Source: Actinomycetota bacterium
GTDB lineage: Bacteria > Actinomycetota > Actinomycetes > S36-B12
Assembly (NCBI GenBank): GCA_030681835.1
Contig: JAUXRN010000065.1
Span: 1 to 42,852 of the forward strand
DNA length: 42,852 nucleotides
Direction: 5' to 3'
Shown here: positions 10,097 through 17,432 of the stretch, in pieces
Layout of the letters: every line of letters begins with the position of its first letter
Numbering within the stretch: the stretch's first letter is position 1
Notes under the pieces: generated by a model
What the model saw: only the letters and a program-made list of their open reading frames with translations
The model's database searches: none
Told to the model about the DNA's origin: nothing
Position numbers and translations under genes: made by a program

Positions 10097-10621
10097 TTGA
10101 CCGGCACGTGGGCCTTCACCATCCTCGTCCTCATCGTGGCGGCCGAGCGCGTGGCGGAGCTCGTGGTGTCGCAGCGCAACCTGCGCTGGAGCAGCGCGCA
10201 CGGCGGGATCGAGTTCGGCCGCGGTCACTACCCGTTCATGGTCGTGCTGCATGTAGGCCTGCTGGCGGGGGCGCTCGTCGAGGTGTGGGTGTGGCCCACG
10301 CCGATGATCCCGTGGCTGTCGTGGGCGATGCTCGCCCTCGTCCTCGCCTCGCAGGCGCTGCGGTGGTGGTGCATCCGCACCCTCGGTCCGCGCTGGAACA
10401 CGAGGATCGTCATCGTCCCCGGGCTGCCGCGAGTCACCGGTGGCCCGTATCGATGGCTGAACCACCCCAACTATGTCGCCGTCGTCATCGAGGGGTTCGC
10501 CCTGCCCATGGTCGGCTTCGCCTGGGTGACCGCCGTCGTGTTCACCCTCCTCAACCTGCCTCTCCTGGCCGTGCGCATCCGCGCGGAGAACGCGGCCCTG
10601 GCCACGCTGCCCAGCGCGTGA
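10097..10621 (+). CDS. ICMT-like membrane methyltransferase (SrsB-like)
   Basis: 174-residue integral membrane protein of the isoprenylcysteine carboxyl methyltransferase family. It has 4-5 hydrophobic segments and the family block GPYRWLNHPNYVAVVIEGFALP (Arg-x-x-x-His-Pro-x-Tyr core, about 115-132) that binds SAM, with a preceding NTRIVIVPGLPRVTGG. In the srs operon the equivalent enzyme O-methylates the alkylresorcinol made by the PKS; a similar role is likely here. It starts with TTG 4 nt after the PKS stop, with GGTGAGG acting as ribosome binding site across that stop. It ends in a GTGA overlap with the monooxygenase. Confidence 0.82.
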   Translation: MTGTWAFTILVLIVAAERVAELVVSQRNLRWSSAHGGIEFGRGHYPFMVVLHVGLLAGALVEVWVWPTPMIPWLSWAMLALVLASQALRWWCIRTLGPRWNTRIVIVPGLPRVTGGPYRWLNHPNYVAVVIEGFALPMVGFAWVTAVVFTLLNLPLLAVRIRAENAALATLPSA

Positions 10622-11631
10622 TCGACGTTCTCGTCGCTGGCGGAGGGCCCGTCGGCCTGGCCACGGCCCTCTACGCACGTCGCGCCGGGCTGTCGGTCGC
10701 GGTCATCGAGCCGCGGGCGGGGGACATCGACAAGGCCTGCGGCGAGGGCCTCATGCCCGAGGCGGTGGCCCGGCTGGCCGACCTCGGCGTCGACCCGCCC
10801 GGACGGCCGTTCCTCGGCATTAGGTACCTCGACGGCACCAGGAGCGCGGAGGCGCGCTTCTCGCACGGCCCGGGGCGCGGCGTGCGCCGGACGGTGCTGC
10901 ACCAGGCCCTCCGGCGCCGGGCCGAGGCCGCCGGGGTTGCCTTCGTGACCGGCCGGGTGACCAGCGTCGTCGCGACCGGCGCCTGCGTCGAGGCGGGTGG
11001 CATCACCGCCCGGTACCTCGTCGGTGCCGACGGCCTGCACTCCTCTGTTCGCGCCGCGACGGGCCTGGAACGGGCGGCGCGCGGCCCGCAGAGATTCGGG
11101 GTGCGGCAGCACTTCCGCGTCGAGCCCTGGACCGACCTCGTGGAGGTCTACTGGCTGCCGGACGTCGAGGTGTACGTGACCCCCGTGGCCGATGACGTCG
11201 TCGGGATAGCGGTGCTCGGTGGCCGGCCACTGAGCCTGGACCGGGCCCTTGCGGCCACGCCCGCCCTGCAGCGCCGGATCGAGGGAGCGGCTCCTGCCAG
11301 CGACGAGCGGGGCGCAGGGCCATTGCGCCAGTCCTCATCGGCACGCACGGCCGGCCGCACGCTGCTCGTGGGCGATGCCGCCGGCTACGTCGACGCGCTG
11401 ACCGGGGAGGGGCTGCGGATCGGCTTCGCGCAGGCGCAGGCTGCCGTCGAAGCGATCGGCCGGGACGACCCCCATTCGTACGAAGGCGAGTGGCTGCGCA
11501 TCACCCGGTCCTACCGCTACCTCACCGGGACGCTCATCCGCGTGGCCCAGCGACCAGCACTTCGCCGCCTGGTGGTCCCGGCCGCGCGCACCGTCCCGGG
11601 GGCTTTCGCGCGGGTCGTGGACCTGCTGTAG
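10618..11631 (+). CDS. FAD-dependent monooxygenase (SrsC-like)
   Basis: 337-residue aromatic-hydroxylase-type flavoprotein. It shows the FAD GxGxxG motif VLVAGGGPVGLATAL (about 4-18), the DG motif YLVGADGLHSSVR, and the ribityl-binding GD motif LLVGDAAGYVDALTGEGL. The srsC hydroxylase converts alkylresorcinols to hydroquinones/quinones; by position this enzyme should act on the PKS product. Some geranylgeranyl-reductase-like flavoproteins share these motifs and remain an alternative. The GTG start at 10618 overlaps the TGA of the methyltransferase gene (GTGA), so translation is coupled. Confidence 0.82.
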   Translation: MIDVLVAGGGPVGLATALYARRAGLSVAVIEPRAGDIDKACGEGLMPEAVARLADLGVDPPGRPFLGIRYLDGTRSAEARFSHGPGRGVRRTVLHQALRRRAEAAGVAFVTGRVTSVVATGACVEAGGITARYLVGADGLHSSVRAATGLERAARGPQRFGVRQHFRVEPWTDLVEVYWLPDVEVYVTPVADDVVGIAVLGGRPLSLDRALAATPALQRRIEGAAPASDERGAGPLRQSSSARTAGRTLLVGDAAGYVDALTGEGLRIGFAQAQAAVEAIGRDDPHSYEGEWLRITRSYRYLTGTLIRVAQRPALRRLVVPAARTVPGAFARVVDLL

Positions 11632-11638
11632 TTGGCCC

Positions 11639-12046
11639 ATGGACAAGGGATCAGGGACCCGCGACGACCCGTGGCAGCTCACCACCGCGCCCGGCTCGTC
11701 GGAGTACACGATGTACCGCGACGACGATGGCGATCCGCCCTTGCTCGTCTGCCAGGTCGGGTCGACGCGACTGACCTATGACGCGCGTGCAGTCGACGAC
11801 CTGCACGCATGGCTGCTGGCCCAGGGCGACTGGGTCCCGCTCGGCGCGGCCGATGAGAAGAAGCCGGCAGCGGACGGGACCGTGGAGGCGTTCGGGCGCG
11901 ATCCCGGCAACCCCGTGGGCGGCTGGTATGGGCAGCGCAACGGCTACCGCGGCAGGTTCGGCATGTACCTGCCACCGCTCCTGGAGCGCCTCGGCCTGGC
12001 CGAGCTCACCCACGAGCCGCGCAACAACACCATGCGCGGGATCTGA
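11639..12046 (+). CDS. Conserved hypothetical protein
   Basis: 135-residue soluble protein with no signal peptide or membrane segment. It is rich in conserved-looking blocks (GTRDDPWQLTTAPG, SEYTMYRDD, VCQVGSTRLTYDARAV, NPVGGWYGQRNGYRGRFGMY, NNTMRGI). It resembles a small uncharacterised protein family common in bacteria (I believe DUF6855, not verified). No function can be given. It begins 7 nt after the monooxygenase stop in the same direction, so it may be read through from the phenolic-lipid operon, but its family is not known to be tied to that pathway. It converges on the exported beta-propeller-like protein, 9 bp away. Confidence 0.7.
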   Translation: MDKGSGTRDDPWQLTTAPGSSEYTMYRDDDGDPPLLVCQVGSTRLTYDARAVDDLHAWLLAQGDWVPLGAADEKKPAADGTVEAFGRDPGNPVGGWYGQRNGYRGRFGMYLPPLLERLGLAELTHEPRNNTMRGI

Positions 12047-12055
12047 CCCCAGCGG

Positions 12056-13108
12056 CTACGGGATGACCTTGCCGATCGACTTCGCCACCTTGATCCCGAA
12101 GTTGTTGCCGCCCAGGTCGGCCCCGTAGTACATGAGGTAGCCACCACCGGACGCCGCCCGGATGATGTCCGCGTCCCCGCCGCCGACGACGACCAGCTTC
12201 TCCTTGCTGAAGTTGATGCCGTCCTTGCTGGTCGAGACCCAGATGCCGTAAGTGCTGCCGCGGTCAGCGGCGTAGTAGATCGCCACCCTGCCCGTCTTGT
12301 CCGTCACCGCGAATGGGTGGGATCCGCCTGCTGCGACGACCGACGGCCCCATCGTCCAGGTCATGAGGTCGGTGCTGGTTGCGGTGCGCATGACGCGCTC
12401 GGCATGCACGCCGGGCTTCTCGAGGTTGGAGAAGTAGGCCCGGTAGACGCCCTTGTGCTTGATGACCGAGATGACGCCCGGCTCGAAGCCGGCCTGCTCG
12501 GTCGTGATGACCGGCCCCTGGCGGGTGAACGTGACCCCGCCGTCGCTGCTCACGGCCGTCTGCACGGTCCCTGCCTCCGCGAAGAACAGCCGCAGGCTGT
12601 TGCCACCGAGCGGGAAGGCGCGCGGCTGCCCGACCGGCGTCCCGGGGAACGGGTCGGTGCCGTCACTGACGAACGAGGTCCCCGCCTTCGTCGTGGATGT
12701 CGCCGACCGCAGCCCGGGCAGCCCCGTGGTGACGTTGACGAAGGCGAAGATCCGGACCCGGCCGTCCGGCAGCCGGAAGGCCGTCGCGTCGGCAACCTGC
12801 TTCCCGGTCGACCCGAACGTGTCCTGGGACAGCGCGGTCCCGACCGGCTTGAAGATCTTGGCCACCTTGGCCGTCGACCCGGCGCCCGCCCCCGCCGGCG
12901 GCGTGCCCAACGGTGGTGGCGGCGGCGTGCTGGATGCCTGCCAGACGCCGTTGGTGCAGACGAGGAACCCGGTGCCGAGGTTCTGGATGAAGCCTTCCGT
13001 CGAGCACGGCTCGCCCGGCTGGTCGGCCGCCCGCGCCAGTGGCATGACCGCCGACGAGACCACCAGTGCCAGGACAACGCCGACCGATGCCTGCCGCAGT
13101 CTCAGCAT
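12056..13108 (-). CDS. Exported beta-propeller-like (sialidase/BNR-type) protein
   Basis: 350 residues with a Sec signal peptide (basic MLRLRQ, hydrophobic core, cleavage likely after ARA at 25-27), a short Cys-bounded segment (CSTEGFIQNLGTGFLVC), a Pro/Ala-rich linker at about 60-80, then repeated blades such as VQTAVSSDGGVTFTRQG, RTATSTDLMTWTMG and WVSTSKDGINFSKE. The S/T-x-D-G-x-x-F/W pattern is the Asp-box-like repeat of sialidase and glycosidase propellers (also GH43-like). Catalytic residues cannot be assigned, so it could be a non-enzymatic carbohydrate-binding propeller. A TACATT box 6 nt before the ATG suggests its own leaderless promoter. Confidence 0.65.
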   Translation of the reverse strand: MLRLRQASVGVVLALVVSSAVMPLARAADQPGEPCSTEGFIQNLGTGFLVCTNGVWQASSTPPPPPLGTPPAGAGAGSTAKVAKIFKPVGTALSQDTFGSTGKQVADATAFRLPDGRVRIFAFVNVTTGLPGLRSATSTTKAGTSFVSDGTDPFPGTPVGQPRAFPLGGNSLRLFFAEAGTVQTAVSSDGGVTFTRQGPVITTEQAGFEPGVISVIKHKGVYRAYFSNLEKPGVHAERVMRTATSTDLMTWTMGPSVVAAGGSHPFAVTDKTGRVAIYYAADRGSTYGIWVSTSKDGINFSKEKLVVVGGGDADIIRAASGGGYLMYYGADLGGNNFGIKVAKSIGKVIP

Positions 13109-13114
13109 CGTCGG

Positions 13115-13120
13115 AATGTA
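13115..13120 (-). promoter_or_regulatory. -10 box, leaderless promoter of the exported propeller protein
   Basis: TACATT on the minus strand, 6 nt upstream of the ATG at 13108, with no Shine-Dalgarno between. Confidence 0.5.
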
Positions 13121-13145
13121 GCGCCTTTCGTGCCGATGCTGCCCG

Positions 13146-14024
13146 CTACTCCGCCGGATCCTCCGGAAGCCGGCATGCGGCCGCCTGCAGGCTGGTCCAC
13201 GTCTGCGGGCCGACCAGACCGTCGACCGTGATCCCCGCGTCGGACTGGAAAGCCCTCACCGCCGCCTCCGTCGTGGCGCCGTACACGCCGTCGACCGCAC
13301 CCGCGTCGTACTCCAGCAGTCCGAGGGCGACCTGCAGCACGCTTGTCGCGAAGGCGTCGGACGTCGGCTCCGTCACGTCGGCCAGCTCCTCCACCGCAGC
13401 CGAGCAGAGGTAGCCCATCGCCTCGTCAGCCGACGTGGCCGGCGTGACGGCGGGAGGAGAGCTCGCCGTGGGCGACGGGGTCGCCCGCCCGGCCGCATCG
13501 AACAGGACGCAGTCGGCCAGGGTGGCGTCCTCGACCAGGACCTCCGCGCACGCGGGCCCAAGGTTGATGGACGAGGCGCCGCTTGCGTCCTCGGCCAGTG
13601 CCAGGCTTCCGGTCGAGCCCTGCGAGCCCGAGAAGGTGACGTCGACCGACGTGGGGCCGGTGACCCGGATGGTCACGAAGACCTGGCCGTCGACGGCTCC
13701 ATCGTCGTCGCGGTGGAAGTAGCGGCCGTCGTAGACGTCCGGGCGAGACGTCATCGACAGCGCCATCACGTACCCGGCGCCGGCATCGCGGGCGGACTCC
13801 GACTCCCACGAGAGCGGGAGCACGATCCCCGTCGGCGGCGGGTCCAGCGCTGGCTCCGCGGACTGGGATGCTGGCACCTCAGTGGACGGGCTTGCCGCGC
13901 TTGCCTCGTCGGCGGCAGGGTCAGGGGACGACGAGCACGCGGTCAGCAGCGCAAGCGCGATCACGGCGAGCCCGGCCGCGCGGGGCGCGAGGCCTCGGGA
14001 TGGAAGCAGGGAGACAGCCACCAC
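13146..14024 (-). CDS. Lipoprotein with C-terminal peptidoglycan-binding domain
   Basis: The N-terminus is a lipoprotein signal: hydrophobic AAGLAVIALALLTAC, with the lipobox Cys at residue 30 from the chosen GTG start. A Ser/Pro/Ala-rich linker and a central domain of unknown type follow (about 60-190). The last ~65 residues are a PG_binding_1 module (LLEYDAGAVDGVYGATTEAA and VDGLVGPQTWTSLQ), the helical repeat that holds proteins to peptidoglycan. The product is therefore probably tethered to the membrane and docked on the wall. The frame stays open to a GTG at 14039; GTG at 14024 or 14021 fits the signal length better. The central domain is not recognised. Confidence 0.7.
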   Translation of the reverse strand: MVAVSLLPSRGLAPRAAGLAVIALALLTACSSSPDPAADEASAASPSTEVPASQSAEPALDPPPTGIVLPLSWESESARDAGAGYVMALSMTSRPDVYDGRYFHRDDDGAVDGQVFVTIRVTGPTSVDVTFSGSQGSTGSLALAEDASGASSINLGPACAEVLVEDATLADCVLFDAAGRATPSPTASSPPAVTPATSADEAMGYLCSAAVEELADVTEPTSDAFATSVLQVALGLLEYDAGAVDGVYGATTEAAVRAFQSDAGITVDGLVGPQTWTSLQAAACRLPEDPAE

Positions 14025-14075
14025 TACAGGTAAGCACACGGCGGGCGTGGCCGGCCGGAGTGGCGCGCCCCGAGC

Positions 14076-14801
14076 TCAGCCGAACGCGCGGACCGGGCGC
14101 ACGTAGTTGGCGAATGCCTTGTCGCTCGGGGCGGGCACGTAGTCCGAGTAGAAGTCCTGGATCCACGCCATGTTCTCGCTCGCCTGGGTCGAGCTCCAGT
14201 AGCCGTGGAAGATGAACGCCCCCACCTTCTTCTGGTGCAGGAACAGCTGCCGCAGCTCGGTTTTCGACGGCAGGTACCAATCGGCCTTCCCGCCGCCCCG
14301 GTAACCCTGGACCGCCGCCGCGGCGCCCGACGTGCACACCGCCAGCATCGCGGCGGTATTGGCCTTGCCGTCGCCGAGACCTGCGCCGTCCGTTCCGGGG
14401 AGCCGCGTGGTCACGTCCTGGCACCACGCGAGGTTGGGGTCACCCGTCGGGGCATACCAGGAACTCGGCGCCGCCTCGAGGTAGCGCCCCCATGGCTGGG
14501 CAGTGCGGGCGGAGTAGAAGACCCGGCCGCGCCCCGGGCCGACGTCGCCGACGACGCAGGCCCCGCCCCTGGCGCAGGACCGGGCCTGCACGCGCTCGTT
14601 CGACCTGCACCGTCCGTTGCTGGAGTAGCGGGCAAAGCCGGTGTTCACGTTGACGCACTTGACCCGCGCCGCTGGGCGCAGCTCCGGAACTCCCTCCTGC
14701 GCCGGGGCGGCCGGTGACATGGCGAGGATGCCGCCGGCCGTCATCGCTAGCGCCAGGAGGACAGCGGGAAGCCGGCCGCGGCGACTGCGCAATGGGTTCA
14801 T
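14076..14801 (-). CDS. Exported protein with DUF1566 / Lcl-C-like domain
   Basis: 241 residues with a Sec signal peptide (basic MNPLRSRRGR, hydrophobic core, AxA-type cleavage near AAPAQ, about 30-35) and paired cysteines (about 49, 64, 75, 81). The C-terminal half carries the DUF1566 signature order: WYLPSKTELRQLF, GYWSSTQ and VRPVRAF. The domain occurs in bacterial surface proteins and adhesins (C-type-lectin-like fold proposed); no enzymatic role is known. A Shine-Dalgarno GGAAGGTG sits 5 nt before the ATG. It is one of three exported proteins in a row on this strand. Confidence 0.72.
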   Translation of the reverse strand: MNPLRSRRGRLPAVLLALAMTAGGILAMSPAAPAQEGVPELRPAARVKCVNVNTGFARYSSNGRCRSNERVQARSCARGGACVVGDVGPGRGRVFYSARTAQPWGRYLEAAPSSWYAPTGDPNLAWCQDVTTRLPGTDGAGLGDGKANTAAMLAVCTSGAAAAVQGYRGGGKADWYLPSKTELRQLFLHQKKVGAFIFHGYWSSTQASENMAWIQDFYSDYVPAPSDKAFANYVRPVRAFG

Positions 14802-14930
14802 GAGGGCACCTTCCGTCGGGATCGGACGCGTGCTGGTTCACCGGGCGTATCGGCCCGCATGGCATCCGTGATCCCGTCGGCGCCGTCCTGACCAAGCAAG
14901 TGCGACGCGGGAGGAGCAATCGAACAAGGG

Positions 14931-15003
14931 TGCGCCCGAAGAGATTCGAACTCCCAACCTTCTGATCCGTAGTCAGATGCTCTATCCGTTGAGCTACGGG
15001 CGC
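14931..15003 (-). tRNA. tRNA-Arg (anticodon ACG)
   Basis: 73-nt cloverleaf on the minus strand: acceptor GCGCCCG pairs with CGGGCGC, D stem GCTC/GAGC, anticodon stem TCTGA/TCAGA around CTACGGA (anticodon ACG), T loop TTCGAAT, discriminator A. CCA is not encoded. The rest of the 299-bp space between the DUF1566 gene and the Rieske gene holds only the two flanking 5' regions. Confidence 0.97.
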
Positions 15004-15070
15004 ATGGCCGCGAGCGGCCGTCGGGCAGTCTAGCGCGGGGCATCCGGCGGCAGAAATCGCGCTGCATGCC

Positions 15071-15076
15071 TATTCT
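15071..15076 (+). promoter_or_regulatory. -10 box of the Rieske gene
   Basis: TATTCT, followed about 15 nt later by a Shine-Dalgarno AAGGAG (15091-15096) and the ATG at 15101. This gives a conventional leadered mRNA, unlike most promoters recognised in this window. Confidence 0.45.
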
Positions 15077-15100
15077 GGGACCCCCGCCGAAAGGAGTGCC

Positions 15101-15520
15101 ATGCCCACCAGACGCGACTTCCTGCTCTCCGCATGCGGCATCGCCGCACTGGGATTGACGCCCGCCCTCCTGGCCAACGAGGCGATGGCGGCGGACGGAA
15201 TCACCCGCAAGCCGAATGGCCAGGTGGTCGTCACGCTGGACAAGGTGCCCGCCCTGGCCAGGGTGGGCGGGAGCGTCAACCTCGGCACGGTGAAGGGCAA
15301 GCCCGTCGCCATCGTGCGCACGGGAACATCGACCTACCGGGCCCTGAGCCTGGCCTGCCCGCATCAGGGCGTGACGGTCGCTCGGTCGGGCAGCAACTGG
15401 CGCTGCCCGGCGCACGGATCCATGTTCACAGCAGACGGGACCTTCGTTGCCGGGCCGGCCGAAGGCCCCCTAAGCACGGTGCCCGCCAAGCTGAGCGGCA
15501 AGACCCTCACCGTCGGGTAG
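15101..15520 (+). CDS. Tat-exported Rieske [2Fe-2S] protein
   Basis: 139 residues. The N-terminus has a twin-arginine signal (TRRDFLLS at 3-10, then a hydrophobic stretch ending in AMA-A near 30). The Rieske cluster ligands are present: C86-x-H88 (CPHQG) and C102-x-x-H105 (CPAHG). The small size (one cluster domain, no extra membrane segments) resembles the exported Rieske ferredoxin-like proteins of actinobacteria and not the QcrA subunit of the bc complex, which has three N-terminal helices. It would carry electrons outside the membrane; the partner is unknown. It stands alone between two tRNA genes on the opposite strand. Confidence 0.88.
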   Translation: MPTRRDFLLSACGIAALGLTPALLANEAMAADGITRKPNGQVVVTLDKVPALARVGGSVNLGTVKGKPVAIVRTGTSTYRALSLACPHQGVTVARSGSNWRCPAHGSMFTADGTFVAGPAEGPLSTVPAKLSGKTLTVG

Positions 15521-15539
15521 CGCAACGGCAAGGCGGGCG

Positions 15540-15633
15540 TGGCGGAGGCGGAGGGATTTGAACCCTCGATGGGATTGAAGTCCCAAACCGCATTAGCAGT
15601 GCGGCGCCATAGACCGGACTAGGCGACGCCTCC
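15540..15633 (-). tRNA. tRNA-Ser (anticodon GCT)
   Basis: Minus-strand class II tRNA with a long variable arm. Acceptor GGAGGCG/CGCCTCC, anticodon loop CTGCTAA (GCT), T stem-loop GAGGGTTCAAATCCCTC, discriminator G, and an encoded CCA (15540-15542). The other two tRNAs in the window lack CCA. Confidence 0.96.
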
Positions 15634-15698
15634 CACCCACCCCGGTCGCCCGGGGGGAAGATCAGAATACCGACCGCCCCGACGGCAGAATGCGGGGC

Positions 15699-16448
15699 AT
15701 GACCACTCTGGCGATCGACTGCGGTGGCGGCGGCATCAAGGGAACCGTGCTCGACGATGCCGGCACGATGCGAGCCCACCCCATCCGGGTGCCGACCCCG
15801 TACCCGCTGCCGCCCCACCTCTTCGTCGAGACGCTGGTGGACCTCGCCAGCCGGCTGCCGCGGGCAGAACGGGCGACCGTGGGGATGCCCGGCATGATCC
15901 GGCACGGCGTGGTCGTGACCACCCCGCACTACGTCACGCGGTCGGGGCCGCGAACCCGTGTGCTGCCCGAGTTGGTGGAGCAGTGGGAGGGCTTCGACGC
16001 GCAGACCGCCGTTGCCGAGGCCATGGGGATGCCTGTCCGGCTCCTGAACGACGCCGAGATCCACGGCGCGGGGGTCATCGCCGGCCAGGGCCTCGAGCTG
16101 GTCCTGACATTGGGCACCGGGCTCGGCTGCGCCATCTTCGACGGCGGCCGGCTCGCCCCTCACCTGGAGCTATCCCAGGCCCCGGTCCGCTGGGGCCTGT
16201 CGTACGACACCTACATCGGCGAGCACGAGCGCAGGCGGCTCGGTGACGCCCTGTGGTCGCGGCGGGTCGGCCGCGTCGTTGAAGGCCTTCGCCCGGTGTT
16301 CCTGTGGGACCGGCTCTACCTAGGCGGCGGCAACTCCCGCCACCTCACGCCGCCAGCGTTGGTCCGCATGGGCGACGACGTCGTCATCGTGCCGAACTCC
16401 GCGGCATTGGTCGGGGGTGCGCGGGTGTGGCAGCTACAGATCGACTAG
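15699..16448 (+). CDS. ROK-family / polyphosphate-glucokinase-like protein
   Basis: 249 residues with the sugar-kinase (ASKHA) fold: phosphate-1 motif TLAIDCGGGGIKGTVLD at the N-terminus, catalytic-Asp region VRLLNDAEIHGAGV, phosphate-2 motif LTLGTGLGCAIFDGG, and a C-terminal adenosine motif LYLGGGNSRHL. The size and DxGGxxxK-like start match actinobacterial polyphosphate/ATP glucokinases. However, the ROK zinc motif (GHxxxxxxGxxCxCGxxGCxE) is absent, as in PpgK, and the expected DxxGTGxGGA residues are modified, so substrate use is uncertain. The ATG at 15699 is preferred to the one at 15690 because the fold begins directly after it. Confidence 0.72.
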   Translation: MTTLAIDCGGGGIKGTVLDDAGTMRAHPIRVPTPYPLPPHLFVETLVDLASRLPRAERATVGMPGMIRHGVVVTTPHYVTRSGPRTRVLPELVEQWEGFDAQTAVAEAMGMPVRLLNDAEIHGAGVIAGQGLELVLTLGTGLGCAIFDGGRLAPHLELSQAPVRWGLSYDTYIGEHERRRLGDALWSRRVGRVVEGLRPVFLWDRLYLGGGNSRHLTPPALVRMGDDVVIVPNSAALVGGARVWQLQID

Positions 16449-17422
16449 CGACCGGCGGGCGCCCCGACGCCGGGCGGGCGGCGGTCGGCGTGGCCATGTA
16501 CCTGGTCGCGGCGTTGCTCTTCGCCTTCAACGGGGTCCTCTCCAAGAGTGCCCTGAATGCCGGGCTCGATCCGGTGCACCTCACCGAGCTGCGCAACGGC
16601 GGGGCCATGGTGATCCTCGTCATCTACGTGACGCTGCGGGAGCCTGCGAGGCTGCGGATCAGGCGCGGCGAGCTGCCCTTCCTGATCGCGTACGGCGTGA
16701 TCGCCTTCACCCTGGTGCAGTTCCTGTACTTCCTGACCATCTCCCGGCTGCCCGTCGGGATCGGGACCCTCCTTGCTTTCCTCGCCCCCGTGGTCGTCGC
16801 GCTGTGGATGAGATTCGGCCGACGCCAGCCCGTCGGGAACCGGATCTGGCTGGCCATCGCGCTCACGCTGGTTGGACTGGCCATGGTTGCCCGGGTCTGG
16901 GAGGGGATGTCACTGGACGCGGTCGGGCTCGCCGCCGGGCTGTGCCTGGCGCTCGCCCTCGCCGCCTACTGGCTGCTCGGCGAATCCGGGCAGCGAAGTC
17001 GCGATGCCGTCTCGCTGACGATGTGGGGGTTCGTATTCGCAACCGCCACGTGGTCGGTCATCGCGCCGTGGTGGTCCTTCCCCTGGGACATGCTGACGGT
17101 GACCGCCGAGCCCATGCTGGACGGGTCACCCGGGCTGCCGGTCTGGCTGATCATGTCGTGGGGCATCGTCCTGGGCACCATCGCTCCGTTCCTGCTGGTG
17201 CTCGGATCGTTGCGGCGCATCGGTGCCCAACGCGCCGGGATTGTCGGCACCACCGAACCGTTGTGGGCCGGGCTCATCGCCCTTGCGCTCCTGGGCGAGA
17301 CGTTCACGACAATCCAGGGCATCGGCGGCCTCATCGTCCTCGCGGGCGTCATCGTGGCCGAGACGTCACGGGTCGGCCACGTCACGCCGGGTGAGTTCCC
17401 GCAGGTCGAGGACCGGGCCTAG
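16427..17422 (+). CDS. EamA-family (DMT) transporter
   Basis: About 331 residues with ten predicted hydrophobic helices in two EamA repeats. The second repeat carries the typical end block GTTEPLWAGLIALALLGET followed by a final helix, GGLIVLAGVIVAE. The drug/metabolite transporter superfamily exports amino acids, nucleosides or drugs; the substrate is unknown. The first helix begins around AAVGVAMYLV, so I chose the GTG at 16427, which overlaps the ROK gene by 22 nt. A GTG at 16490 or ATG at 16498-2 is possible but would shorten helix 1. Its TAG stop forms part of the -10 box of the next gene. Confidence 0.82.
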   Translation: MAATDRLATGGRPDAGRAAVGVAMYLVAALLFAFNGVLSKSALNAGLDPVHLTELRNGGAMVILVIYVTLREPARLRIRRGELPFLIAYGVIAFTLVQFLYFLTISRLPVGIGTLLAFLAPVVVALWMRFGRRQPVGNRIWLAIALTLVGLAMVARVWEGMSLDAVGLAAGLCLALALAAYWLLGESGQRSRDAVSLTMWGFVFATATWSVIAPWWSFPWDMLTVTAEPMLDGSPGLPVWLIMSWGIVLGTIAPFLLVLGSLRRIGAQRAGIVGTTEPLWAGLIALALLGETFTTIQGIGGLIVLAGVIVAETSRVGHVTPGEFPQVEDRA

Positions 17423-17425
17423 GCT
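17420..17425 (+). promoter_or_regulatory. -10 box, leaderless promoter of the alcohol dehydrogenase
   Basis: TAGGCT, 7 nt before the ATG at 17433. The first three bases are the stop codon of the transporter gene, so termination and initiation signals are superposed. Confidence 0.5.
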
Positions 17426-17432
17426 GCGCGGC

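Noticed and set aside
14798-15415. 205-codon minus-strand open frame covering tRNA-Arg
   Set aside because: It runs through a tRNA gene and antisense to the Rieske gene, and has no homology-like features.
15640-15655. CCCCGG-TCGC-CCGGGG hairpin between tRNA-Ser(GCT) and the ROK gene
   Set aside because: On the tRNA strand it is upstream of the tRNA, and on the plus strand it precedes a gene, so it does not fit a terminator; at this base composition a 6-bp GC stem is expected by chance.
16490-16498. Downstream GTG/ATG starts for the EamA transporter
   Set aside because: They would remove the start of the first membrane helix; the upstream GTG at 16427 keeps it, although this cannot be settled from sequence alone.
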